64,000 nucleotides of DNA from G965276765 sp965276765 (GTDB lineage Bacteria; Actinomycetota; Acidimicrobiia; Acidimicrobiales; Palsa-688). Location: assembly GCA_965276765.1 (NCBI GenBank), contig OZ255627.1, positions 2,976,001 through 3,040,000 on the forward strand, in the 5' to 3' direction. The stretch's first letter is position 1; each line of letters starts with the position of its first letter. A model generated the notes under the pieces. The model saw nothing but the letters and a program-made list of their open reading frames with translations. It was not told the origin of the DNA and ran no database searches. Made by a program: the position numbers and the translations under genes. Shown here in pieces: positions 19,578-28,144 of this stretch.

Positions 19578-20473
19578 CGGGCTGCCACCAGTCCCTCGAG
19601 TCGTTCGGCCAGCTCGGCCGCCGTCGCCGGGCGATCCGCAGGGTCGGGCGCGAGACACGAGCGGATGAGGGCGTCGAGGGGGCCCTCGATGTCGGTCGCG
19701 ATCTGGGGTGGCTCTATGAGGGTCCGCTGCACGGCGGTGACGATGCCATCGTCGGCGAGGGCGGGATGGATGGGCCGGCGGGCGATGAGCGCGTGCGCAG
19801 TGGCGCCGAGCGACCAGATGTCGCCGGCCCTCGACGGTCCCTCTCCCCACAGCGTCGTCGGATCGACGGCGTCAAGGTCGACCGGTCGACGCGAGGGTCC
19901 GGCCCGCTCGTTGCGCAGGGCGACGGTACGAAACGGCGGCTCGAGCCTGAACCGTTCACCGGCCACGAGGAGCGCCGCCGGCCGAATGTCGCCGTGGGCC
20001 ATGCCGGCGTCGTGGAGGGCGTGGGCCGCTCTGGCCGCGCCGGCCACGGCGAGCAGCGCAGCGGTCCTGTCCGTGCCGCCGGTCGGAATCGGGCGGGCAT
20101 CGGCGTCGAGGCGCGCCACCCACGCCACCGTCCCGTCGTCCTCCTCGGTGCACCCCGCCTCCACCAGGTGGGGCAGATGCTCGTTGTTCACGGCGGCGAG
20201 GGCAGCGAGCCGGGCGGACAGATCGGGCCAACCTGGCCCCGGGTCGCCGAGCTCGGTCACGACGACCGTCGCCGCCGTCTGGCCAATGCGAGCCGGTGGC
20301 CGGGCCAGCCAGGTGCCGTCGAGCTCCCCTCCGGTACCGAATGGTCCGAGCAGCTGATAGTCGGCGAGGCTGGATCGCAAGCGGACCTCCGGGGCGGGTG
20401 GAGGGTCCGGGTCTCGACCGGCCCTCCGGGGCGGCGGTCCGCAGCGTACCGGGAGCCGCCGATCCCCGCCCAC
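19574..20473 (-). CDS. Protein kinase-like protein lacking catalytic residues (predicted pseudokinase)
   Basis: A 299-residue protein with a Ser/Thr-kinase-like outline: a glycine-rich loop region (LLGPFGTGGELDGTWLA), a catalytic-loop-like HGDIRPAALLV, a helix-F-like GDIWSLGATAHALIARRP and the C-lobe DPADRPATAAEL. The beta-3 strand reads ATVVVTEL with no VAIK lysine, and no DFG motif is visible, so it is very likely inactive. Paired by overlap with the FHA gene, it resembles the mycobacterial theme of pseudokinase plus FHA partner in cell-wall regulation. The start GTG at 20473 is provisional. Confidence 0.65.
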   Translation of the reverse strand: MGGDRRLPVRCGPPPRRAGRDPDPPPAPEVRLRSSLADYQLLGPFGTGGELDGTWLARPPARIGQTAATVVVTELGDPGPGWPDLSARLAALAAVNNEHLPHLVEAGCTEEDDGTVAWVARLDADARPIPTGGTDRTAALLAVAGAARAAHALHDAGMAHGDIRPAALLVAGERFRLEPPFRTVALRNERAGPSRRPVDLDAVDPTTLWGEGPSRAGDIWSLGATAHALIARRPIHPALADDGIVTAVQRTLIEPPQIATDIEGPLDALIRSCLAPDPADRPATAAELAERLEGLVAAR

Positions 20474-20483
20474 CCACTGACGC

Positions 20484-20535
20484 CGACTCGAAAGTTATCA
20501 TCATAGCAAGAAAACATGTGAAAGTATAAGATGTA
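20484..20535. promoter_or_regulatory. AT-rich divergent promoter region
   Basis: A strikingly AT-rich block in otherwise GC-rich DNA between the divergent pseudokinase and NlpC/P60 genes. TATAAG (20525-20530) could be the -10 for the plus-strand hydrolase gene and TATGAT on the minus strand (20500-20505) for the pseudokinase gene. No good -35 boxes were seen. A leader of about 145 bases with short GC-rich hairpins (GCGGCC-GA-GGCCGC at about 20572) separates the block from the hydrolase ATG. Confidence 0.4.
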
Positions 20536-20677
20536 GTCTCTGTGTTGGAGCTCGGGGAACTCCCCGCATCTCGCGGCCGAGGCCGCCTCTCGTCACGACG
20601 ATCGAGGGAGGCTCGACGGTGTCGTCGACAGGTACGAGGTCAACGAACAGGGTCGGTCGTGGCCGGGGGCTGACGAC

Positions 20678-21637
20678 ATGAGGGCCATGCTTGTGGTTGC
20701 GGCCGGGGTGGCCGCCACCGTGGTGCTGCCCCTTGCTGCGGCCGGGGCGGCTGCCACGGCGGTCTCCTCGGCCGGCGCCGGTGCGGCACCCGAGGGTTCG
20801 ATAGTGGCGGGTGCCAGCGCCGTTGGCGCCGTTCCCTCCGGCATGCTGCGGCTCTACGAGCGGGCGGCGACGACGTGTCCCGGCCTGCCCTGGACCGTCG
20901 TGGCGGCCATCGGCACCGTCGAATCCGATAATGGTCGTTCCCAGCTTCCCGGCGTGCAGTCGGGGTCCAACTTTGCGGGGGCCGAGGGGCCCATGCAGTT
21001 CGAGCCGCCCACGTTCGCTCGCTACGACCAGCCGGTGCCGCCCGGCGGCGCGGATCCGCCCAGTCCCTACGACGCCACCGATGCCGTCTACGCCACGGCG
21101 CGTGACTTATGCGCCAATGGCGGCCGGGGCGGCACCAACCTCTTCGGGGCGGTCTTCGCCTACAACCACTCCGATTCGTATGTGGGCCACGTGCTCGCGC
21201 TCGCCCGCAGCTACGGTCGCTCACCGGCGGCCCCGGTGACAGCCGGCGGTGCGGCTCACGGGGCCCTGGTTTGGGCGTTGAGCCAGCTCGGGGTGCCATA
21301 CCGGTGGGGCGGCGAGGCGCCGGGCGTGGCCTTTGACTGCTCGGGTCTCGTCCAGGCGGCCTACCGGTCCGTCGGCGTGGGCCTGCCCCGAGTGGCGCAG
21401 GACCAATGGGACGCAGGGCCTGCCCTCGCCCCGGGGGAAGTGCTCGAGCCGGGCGACCTCGTCTTCTTCGGAGGATCGGCGACCGACGTCCAGCATGTCG
21501 GGATGGTGGTGCGCCCCGGCGTCATGGTCGACGCTCCCCATACCGGCGCCTTCGTGCGGGAGGAGCCGTTTCCGACCGTCCCCGGCACGGCGTGGGGATC
21601 GGACATCTACGTGGGGGCGACCCGGCCGGCGGGCTGA
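20678..21637 (+). CDS. Secreted cell-wall hydrolase: transglycosylase-like plus NlpC/P60 domains
   Basis: A 319-residue exported protein. A signal segment (MLVVAAGVAATVVLPLAAAGA) is followed by a lysozyme/SLT-like domain (about 55-180) with candidate catalytic Glu82 in GTVESDNG and GPMQFEPPTF, then an NlpC/P60 peptidase domain (190-319) with Cys221 in DCSGLVQ, His273 in HVGMVV and a third polar residue His288. It would cut both the glycan and the stem peptides of peptidoglycan. The neighbouring pseudokinase-FHA pair, also linked to wall control in relatives, reads outward from the same promoter region. Confidence 0.88.
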   Translation: MRAMLVVAAGVAATVVLPLAAAGAAATAVSSAGAGAAPEGSIVAGASAVGAVPSGMLRLYERAATTCPGLPWTVVAAIGTVESDNGRSQLPGVQSGSNFAGAEGPMQFEPPTFARYDQPVPPGGADPPSPYDATDAVYATARDLCANGGRGGTNLFGAVFAYNHSDSYVGHVLALARSYGRSPAAPVTAGGAAHGALVWALSQLGVPYRWGGEAPGVAFDCSGLVQAAYRSVGVGLPRVAQDQWDAGPALAPGEVLEPGDLVFFGGSATDVQHVGMVVRPGVMVDAPHTGAFVREEPFPTVPGTAWGSDIYVGATRPAG

Positions 21638-21710
21638 GGGGGCGGCCCGGGCGGCGGCCGAGGCCGGGTTCGCCGGCTTGGCGGCTCGCCCCGATGGTCG
21701 TCGGGGTCCT

Positions 21711-22379
21711 TCAGCCCTTGAGGCTGGCGAGAACGGTGCGAACAACGGCCGGCGGAGCATGGACAAGCAGCCAGATCTGCGACGAGGTGGCGGGCTCCCA
21801 CGCGTCGACCGCCGTGGCCACGAAGCCTCCGGGACGGCTGATCTGCTCCTGCCATGCGCCGTGCGTGCCCGGGACGGTGACGCCATGGACGCCTCGAGCC
21901 GAGAAGGGAGTCGGCTTGGGCACACCGAAGGCCTGGAACGGTGGCGGCGGCGCCGATCCGGCCGTCGGGCCGTGCTTGGGGCTGAGCAGGGTCTCGGCCA
22001 CGTACGCCGAAGGCGTGCCGTAGAAGAAATCCCCGTTCTGGTCGGTCCACGTCGTGTTTTGCTTGAAGCCTGACGGCACGACGTAGCCGAAGTAGGCATC
22101 GGTGATGGCCCGGTACCCCGTCGGCGTCGAGCGGGGATGGACCACGGGCTCGGGCGGTCCCGTGGTGTTGAAGGCGAGGAGGGAGATGCCGGCCAGGCAG
22201 ACGGGCGTGAGCAGCAGCAGCGCCATCCAGATCCTGGTCCTACGGATCCGCCGGCGGCTCACCGGCGTGCCCGACACGTCGAGGACCATCCCCGAGCTCG
22301 ACCGGTCGGAGCGCCGTACCCGGCCACGGCCGCTGCGAGGGGCGGCGTCGCCGCGCGGGGATGGCTTGAGCACCGGCAT
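21711..22379 (-). CDS. Hypothetical membrane-anchored exported protein
   Basis: A 222-residue protein that I do not recognise. It has an Arg-rich cytoplasmic tail of about 50 residues, one membrane helix (IWMALLLLTPVCLAGISLLAF) and an extracytoplasmic domain from residue 75 to 222 with several aromatic motifs (AYFGYVVPSGF, GDFFYGTPSAYV). The sequence is Pro/Gly rich but has normal codon bias. An internal Met (residue 31) is an alternative start. Convergent with the NlpC/P60 gene. Confidence 0.55.
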   Translation of the reverse strand: MPVLKPSPRGDAAPRSGRGRVRRSDRSSSGMVLDVSGTPVSRRRIRRTRIWMALLLLTPVCLAGISLLAFNTTGPPEPVVHPRSTPTGYRAITDAYFGYVVPSGFKQNTTWTDQNGDFFYGTPSAYVAETLLSPKHGPTAGSAPPPPFQAFGVPKPTPFSARGVHGVTVPGTHGAWQEQISRPGGFVATAVDAWEPATSSQIWLLVHAPPAVVRTVLASLKG

Positions 22380-22580
22380 GTCCCGCCCATGGTGCCAGGC
22401 CGGCGGGAGTTTTGGCCGGCGGTGGCTTCGGGCGGCCCGATCTGGAGGGACCTGCGCCTGACACCGGCATCGTCGAGTCGCCGGGTCGGGCTCGGCTAGC
22501 GTCGCTCAGATGGTTGCGGACACCGAGAAGGACCGCTGCGGCCGCACCACCCCAGTCGCGCTGGTGATCTTCGTCACTCG

Positions 22581-24176
22581 ATGACCGTAGCCAGGTCCCA
22601 TCCCTTCGCCGTGCGGTGGCTGGTCGCCACGGTCCTCATCTTCGCCATCACGCTGATGTGGGCCATCGCCTCGCCCGTCCCCGCCGGTCCCGACGAGGAA
22701 GCCCAGCTGATCAAGTCGGCGGCCGTCGCCCACGGAACGCTGATCGGCACGCCCGTCCCCGGCACGATCACGGGCGGAACGGTGATCGTCAAGGTGCCGG
22801 CCACGGTCTACAACGCCAGGCACCGGGCGGCCTGCGACTACAACATCCACCTTTCGGCGGCGTGCACCCATCAGGTCGTCGGCTCGGGGAAGATGGTCAC
22901 GGTCACGACCTACGAGGGTCGCTACCCTCCGCTCTACTACCTGCTCACGGGTCTGCCGACCCTCGTGACGAGCGCCCCCTGGGTGCTCCACGCCATGCGG
23001 GCGGTCGCGGCCCTGATCGTCGCCGTGCTCATCGGCTTGGCCTTTGCCTGTGTCGGCACGTGGGGCCGCTCCAGCCTGCTCGCCGTTGCCCTGGCCATCA
23101 CCGTCACGCCCACGGCGTTGTACATGGGGGGGGTGGTGAACCCGAGCGGCATGGAGATCGGCGGCGGCATCCTCCTCTGGGCCGCACTGACCGTCATGGT
23201 CATGCACCGCTCGGATGACCCCCCGCTCGCCCTTGTCGTCTCGGCCATCGCCGGGGCGGTGGCCCTCTGCGCCAGCCGGCCGCTCTCGACCGGGTTCTTC
23301 GCCTTGATCGTGGTGACCTTCGTCGCCCTCAGGCCTCGGGCCTGCGTGGCTCTCTTCGCCTTCCGGCGGATCAAGATCGCACTCGTCGTCTCGTTTGGCT
23401 TCGCCTTCTTGTCCGGCCTGTTCGTCCTGTTCGCCAAGTCCTACAAGGTCGAGGCGTTCAAGATCTCCAAGCGGACGACGAGCGGCTACGTGCTCGCCGT
23501 GCTCGGTCACAGCGAACGGGTGCTGCGCCAGGTCGTCGGCGCCTTTGGTTCGCCCAACTTCAGCGTTCCCGTGCCGATCCTCGCCGTCTGGTTCGTCGCC
23601 GGCTTCGGGATCATCGTCGCCGCCCTGATGCTCATCCGCCGCCGCGACGCCCTCGTCCTCCTGGCCCTGGTGCTCCTCTTCGGGTTCATCCTCCCGTTCG
23701 TCATCATCTACAGCCACGTCAGGACCGACGGGGTGATCTGGCAGGGCCGCTACAGCCTTCCGCTCATCGCCGGACTGCCGATCCTCTCGGGTGCGCTGCT
23801 CGGCGATCGGTATCGCGACGGGTTGCGGCGCGTCCACGGTCGCGTGAGCGCCTTCTTCCTCGTCCCTCTCTGCTTTGGCTGGATCGGCGCCTTCTACTGG
23901 TACCTGCGTCGCTACACGGTAAGCCTCGACTACAACGCCACCAACGCCTTCCGTCACGACGCCAACTACTGGCCGCCGGTGATTCCCGCCATCGTCGTGT
24001 TCGTCATTCTCGTCATTGCCACGCTGCTCTTGGCGGCCTGGGTGCTCCGCCAGGCTGTCATCGCCGACCGCCGTCCCGACGTCGGGAACGGCCCGTCCCG
24101 TCCCGGTCAGACCGACCGGGAGCGCTCGTCCAGCCAGGCGATGAGCGATCCCGTGAGCCCGGCCCAGCCCTTGTAG
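22581..24176 (+). CDS. DUF2142 family membrane protein
   Basis: A 531-residue polytopic protein with about eleven hydrophobic segments. The opening SPVPAGPDEEAQLIKSAAVAHG carries the Asp-Glu pair in the first loop found in GT-C-like glycosyltransferases, and YEGRYPPLYYLLTGLP plus the late WQGRYSLPLIAGLPIL are DUF2142 hallmarks. Such proteins are proposed to act in envelope polysaccharide or teichoic acid assembly. Its last 70 bases overlap the 3' end of the convergent DUF3445 gene. The overlapped C-terminal tail is polar and probably dispensable. Confidence 0.75.
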   Translation: MTVARSHPFAVRWLVATVLIFAITLMWAIASPVPAGPDEEAQLIKSAAVAHGTLIGTPVPGTITGGTVIVKVPATVYNARHRAACDYNIHLSAACTHQVVGSGKMVTVTTYEGRYPPLYYLLTGLPTLVTSAPWVLHAMRAVAALIVAVLIGLAFACVGTWGRSSLLAVALAITVTPTALYMGGVVNPSGMEIGGGILLWAALTVMVMHRSDDPPLALVVSAIAGAVALCASRPLSTGFFALIVVTFVALRPRACVALFAFRRIKIALVVSFGFAFLSGLFVLFAKSYKVEAFKISKRTTSGYVLAVLGHSERVLRQVVGAFGSPNFSVPVPILAVWFVAGFGIIVAALMLIRRRDALVLLALVLLFGFILPFVIIYSHVRTDGVIWQGRYSLPLIAGLPILSGALLGDRYRDGLRRVHGRVSAFFLVPLCFGWIGAFYWYLRRYTVSLDYNATNAFRHDANYWPPVIPAIVVFVILVIATLLLAAWVLRQAVIADRRPDVGNGPSRPGQTDRERSSSQAMSDPVSPAQPL

Positions 24177-25000
24177 CGCAAGGTCGCTTCGGGGACGGTG
24201 GGGAGCGTCGCTTGAAGGGCACCGATCGTCTCGGGATGCGACGCCACGAGCTGGCCGAGCGAGGTCACGTAGGTCCGTATCGTGAACACGACGGCATCGT
24301 CGACGACCAGGCGGCGCAGCGTCTGGCGCTCGACTCGAAACCACAACGACCACTCGCCGGCGTCGGTCCTTGTGCCTTCGGTCCGCCTCGATCCGGGGTC
24401 GGGCTGGTGCAGGTCGGAACGGTCGATCAGGGTCCAGTTGAGACGCCAGACGGGCCGGTCCCGGCGGAGGCGGTCAAAGAAGGCGACCGTCGGCCGGGCC
24501 AGGAGTTGCTCGTAGCCGGGGACGGGGGCGTGGATGGCCGACAGATCACGGCCGAGCTTGTCGGCCAGTTGCCACCGGCTCGGGAAGCACAGGCTGGCGG
24601 CGATCAGTCGCCACGCGCCGTCGCGGCGCGCCATGACGCAGAGGTCTTCTTGCACCAGCCGACCGGCGGTATCGACGGGACGCAGGACGGCCGGGTCGAT
24701 CACGCGCCCCGACGTACGCTCCTGGATCCGCCCGTCCGCCGCGACCTCGATGAGTCCGGGGTGGTGGTCGGCCATGTGGGCGACCACGGTGTCGAGGAGC
24801 TCCTGGGCGGCGGCGTCGCTCCCTGGGAGGGCGCCCACGACCGCTTCGGGTGTCTCGCGCAGCAACCGCTCCTTGAGGTCGAGCTCGGTCGACCTCGAAG
24901 CGTCGACCTCGAGCCAGCGCTCGACGGGGAGGGGCCGAAGCCCCATTGCCAGCCGCCACGGCTTCCCGTCGAGGGGAACGTACGGCGGCAGCGCCGTCAT
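24107..25000 (-). CDS. DUF3445 family, haem-dependent oxidative N-demethylase-like
   Basis: A 297-residue protein of the DUF3445/HDOD family from memory: N-terminal MGLRPLP, a central SLCFPSRWQLADKLGRDLSAIHAPVPGY block with the His proposed to bind haem, and a C-terminal LRRLVVDDAVVFTIRTYVTSL segment. Characterised relatives demethylate amines such as dimethylamine. The ATG at 25000 overlaps the stop of the upstream MFS gene (ATGA), so both are co-translated. The substrate is unknown. Confidence 0.75.
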   Translation of the reverse strand: MTALPPYVPLDGKPWRLAMGLRPLPVERWLEVDASRSTELDLKERLLRETPEAVVGALPGSDAAAQELLDTVVAHMADHHPGLIEVAADGRIQERTSGRVIDPAVLRPVDTAGRLVQEDLCVMARRDGAWRLIAASLCFPSRWQLADKLGRDLSAIHAPVPGYEQLLARPTVAFFDRLRRDRPVWRLNWTLIDRSDLHQPDPGSRRTEGTRTDAGEWSLWFRVERQTLRRLVVDDAVVFTIRTYVTSLGQLVASHPETIGALQATLPTVPEATLRYKGWAGLTGSLIAWLDERSRSV

Positions 25001-26493
25001 CGGGGGGCCGACTGCGGGCGGCGTCGCCTGGCTCTGATTCCGTCGGGGATCAAGAAGACCGGGGCGATCATCAGGGCGAGAAGCGCGGCGAGGACGACGA
25101 AGGCGTGGCCGAGAGCGGCGGACTGGTCGGCGCTTCGCGCCACGACCGACGTCGTCACTGCCACCCCGATGATGGCACCCCCCTGCCGGCATGCGCCGCG
25201 TAGTCCGGTGATGGCCCCGACGTCGTGGGGGGAGAGCTCGATGGAGGCGTTGTTGGCGGCCGGCGCCGAGATGCCGGTCCCGATCCCGGTGAGGGCGGCC
25301 GACAGCGCAAGCCAGCCGTACGGCCCGAGAACGGGAGGGTGGGTCGCGATGAGGCCGAGCCCGCAGGCGATGAAGGCGAACCCGACGATCATCGGCGCCC
25401 GGAAGCCACTCCTGTGGATGACGAGCGAGGCGATGACGGCAAGGATGATCTCGCCGACGGCGCGCGCCGTGAGAAGCGTCCCGGCCGCGAGGGGGCTGAG
25501 CCCGTAGCGGTCCTCGGCGAAGAGCGGGACGAGGGCGCCGAAGCCGATGGCACATGCCCCCCACACGAAGTTGATGCCGTTGACCGCGGCGAACACCTTG
25601 CCCCGTAGCAGGCGGGCGGGGATGAGGGCATGCTCGACCCTCCCGCTGCGCCACATGAACCAGGCGCCGCAGACAGCGGAGATCACGAAGGGCACGGCGA
25701 AGCCGACCGAGGCGACCCTGGCGCCGGCGTCACCGAGGCGGGTGATGGCGAGCATGGCGCCGAGTATGGTCCCACCGAGGAGGGCGGCGCCGGCGACGTC
25801 GGCCCGGCCACCCTTGGCCGGCGATGACGGAAGATAGCGAACGGCGAGCAGGGTGAACACCACGCCGACCGGGGCGTTGACGAGGAAGATGCCCCGCCAC
25901 GACCAGTCGGTGATGATGATCCCGCCCAGGATCGGACCGACGAGCGCACCCATGGGGAAGATGCTCGAGAACATGCCGAGGGCCCGGTTGCGGTCCTTGC
26001 CGAAGGCGTCGATCACGATCCCGCTCGCGGCCGGCATAAACGCCGCGCCCCCGACGGCCTGGATCACCCTGAGCCCGATCAGCAGCGCGATGTTGTCGAC
26101 GAGCCCGCAGGCAAGCGAGGCCACGGTGAAGAGGGCGGCGGCGGCGGCGAACACTCGCTTGCGCCCCAGCTGATCGGAGATTCGTCCCGCCACCGGCATG
26201 GCCACGACGAGCCCGAGCTGGTAGCCGGTCATCGTCCAGCTGGCCCAGTTGATGGGCGCGTGCAAGGCCCGGCGCAGGGTCGGGAGGCCGGTCGCCACGA
26301 TGGTGGAGTCGACCGACGACATGAACAAGGCGATGGAGACGATGGCGAAGATGACCCATCTCGACGTCTGGGGGCGCACTCTGCCGGGCCCCGTCGCAGG
26401 GGGTGTACCGACCGAGGGCGGGCCGTTGTCGGGTTTCCGGACGTACGGGGGCGCCGGCACGGTTCGGACCGCAAGGGTCCGGGCGCGGACCAT
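24997..26493 (-). CDS. MFS transporter, DHA2-type drug/proton antiporter
   Basis: Inner-membrane exporter with about 14 hydrophobic segments. It keeps the MFS motifs of the EmrB/QacA type: WTMTGYQLGLVVAMPVAGRISDQLGRKRVF (helices 2-3 region), ILGGIIITDWSWRGIFLVNAPVG (motif C) and a GMFSSIFPMG helix. I chose the ATG at 26493 (498 residues); the frame continues to 26700 but that part is Arg-rich and overlaps the divergent methyltransferase start. It is co-translated with the DUF3445 gene, which hints at one amine or xenobiotic function. Confidence 0.88.
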   Translation of the reverse strand: MVRARTLAVRTVPAPPYVRKPDNGPPSVGTPPATGPGRVRPQTSRWVIFAIVSIALFMSSVDSTIVATGLPTLRRALHAPINWASWTMTGYQLGLVVAMPVAGRISDQLGRKRVFAAAAALFTVASLACGLVDNIALLIGLRVIQAVGGAAFMPAASGIVIDAFGKDRNRALGMFSSIFPMGALVGPILGGIIITDWSWRGIFLVNAPVGVVFTLLAVRYLPSSPAKGGRADVAGAALLGGTILGAMLAITRLGDAGARVASVGFAVPFVISAVCGAWFMWRSGRVEHALIPARLLRGKVFAAVNGINFVWGACAIGFGALVPLFAEDRYGLSPLAAGTLLTARAVGEIILAVIASLVIHRSGFRAPMIVGFAFIACGLGLIATHPPVLGPYGWLALSAALTGIGTGISAPAANNASIELSPHDVGAITGLRGACRQGGAIIGVAVTTSVVARSADQSAALGHAFVVLAALLALMIAPVFLIPDGIRARRRRPQSAPR

Positions 26494-26698
26494 GTCCGCA
26501 CCAACCAGGCTTCCCGATCGTCTCGCGTCCTCGTGGTCGGGTCGTGACCGAGCGGAATGCCATCGTGCCCGCAACCTCGCACGCCCCGTACCAGCGGGGG
26601 CGAACGTCATTGCAACATCGTTTAGCCAGGCTACCGAAGCCGGAAGGGCTTGCGCAAGCGATTGCTCCAAGCTTTTCTGGGCGACGGCATCTGAGCTC

Positions 26699-28138
26699 AT
26701 GTTCGTGACGATTGGTCTTCACTACGATGCGCCGATGGTCAGGCGTTCCACATCGACATCGTCGTTTGGCGTGTCGAAGCGGGAAAGCCACGATGCTGCG
26801 GCGTTTTACGGCAGGTTCACGCCGCCCGATCTTTCGACCGACGCAACCGTCGATGCGGGCAAGGAGATTGATCGTCTGGTCTGTGCCGATGCCAGGTCGA
26901 TGGGCGATGTGCCGGACTCGTCCGTTGCCCTCGTGGTCACCTCGCCCCCGTATTTCGCCGGCAAGGAATACGAGAAGGAGTTGGGCGAAGGTGGCGTCCC
27001 GGCCACCTACATCGAGTACCTGAGCATGCTGCGCGACGTCTTCGCCGAGTGCACGAGGACTCTCGAGCCCGGGGGCCGGATTGCCGTCAACGTGGCCAAC
27101 CTCGGGCGCCGGCCGTATCGGTCGCTCTCCGCCGACATCACCGGCATTCTCCAAGACGACCTGCGGCTGCTGCTCCGGGGCGAGATCATCTGGGTCAAGC
27201 AGCGCGGCTCGTCCGGCTCGTGCGCGTGGGGCAGCTTCCAGCGGCCGGGGAACCCCGTGCTCCGTGATCTCACCGAGCGGGTCATCGTCGCCAGCAAGGG
27301 CCGGTTCGACCGGGCCATCCCGCCCCGGGAGCGCGCCCGTCTGGGATTGCCATCGGAGGCGACGATGACGAGGGAGGCGTTCATGGAGGACACGCTCGAC
27401 GTCTGGGAGATCCCTCCCGAGAGCGCCACGCGCGTCGGCCATCCGGCTCCGTTCCCTGTCGAGTTGGTGGCCCGACTGATCGAGTTGTACACCTACCGGG
27501 GCGATCTGGTCCTCGACCCCTTCGCCGGTTCTGGTACCTCGGCTGTGGCCGCCGTCCGAGCCGGTCGTCATTACGTGGGCTACGACCTGGACGGGTCCTA
27601 CATCGAAAAGGCGGCGGCACGGGTGGCGGGGGAGCGCCGCCGCCTCGGCGAGGGGCCGGTCGTCCAACCCCGTCTGGAGGTGCCCGTTGTGTCCTTGACG
27701 ACGGTCGATGCGGCCGTGGCCGAGGTCACGAGTGAAGGCAAGGGTGCGAAGGAGATGGCCGTCGTGGCCATCTCGGCGGCCGGGTTTGCCAGGACCGAGC
27801 CAGGACGCCGGGCGCCAGGCGGTGTAGCCACCGATGCGCAGGTGTGGGACCGCAGCGGTCGGGCCTTGTCGGTGATCATCGCCGGCAGCCATACCAACCA
27901 CCGCCCCGGGCTCCAGCGGGGCGAAACCGTGTGGCGCACCATCGCCGCCGCCGCCGTCATCGACGAATCGGGTTTCGCCCCGCTCGTCGTCATCACCACG
28001 GGGATGCCCGCGCCCGGCACCCCGAGCGCCGCGCTCATCGGCGCCGTCTGCGGACCTGGCCGCCCGATCCACGCCGTCGTCGACCTCCTCGACCCGGCCG
28101 GGCCCGGTCGGCTGGCGACGCTTGCCGCCGGCGGCTGA
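26699..28138 (+). CDS. DNA methyltransferase (beta-class, N4-cytosine/N6-adenine) with unassigned C-terminal domain
   Basis: A 479-residue protein (alternative ATG at 26735). Motif IV is TSPPY at residues 81-85 and motif I is DPFAGSGTS at about 273-281 followed by GYDLDGSYIEKAAARV, in the order typical of beta-class enzymes; SPPY suggests N4-cytosine specificity, but N6-adenine is possible. Residues 320-479 form a separate Ala/Gly-rich domain I do not recognise, with VWDRSGRALSVIIAGSH and RGETVWRTIAAAAVIDESGF. No restriction enzyme gene is adjacent, so it may be an orphan regulator of gene expression or cell cycle, or the extra domain may be its partner. Confidence 0.85.
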   Translation: MFVTIGLHYDAPMVRRSTSTSSFGVSKRESHDAAAFYGRFTPPDLSTDATVDAGKEIDRLVCADARSMGDVPDSSVALVVTSPPYFAGKEYEKELGEGGVPATYIEYLSMLRDVFAECTRTLEPGGRIAVNVANLGRRPYRSLSADITGILQDDLRLLLRGEIIWVKQRGSSGSCAWGSFQRPGNPVLRDLTERVIVASKGRFDRAIPPRERARLGLPSEATMTREAFMEDTLDVWEIPPESATRVGHPAPFPVELVARLIELYTYRGDLVLDPFAGSGTSAVAAVRAGRHYVGYDLDGSYIEKAAARVAGERRRLGEGPVVQPRLEVPVVSLTTVDAAVAEVTSEGKGAKEMAVVAISAAGFARTEPGRRAPGGVATDAQVWDRSGRALSVIIAGSHTNHRPGLQRGETVWRTIAAAAVIDESGFAPLVVITTGMPAPGTPSAALIGAVCGPGRPIHAVVDLLDPAGPGRLATLAAGG

Positions 28139-28144
28139 TTTCGC

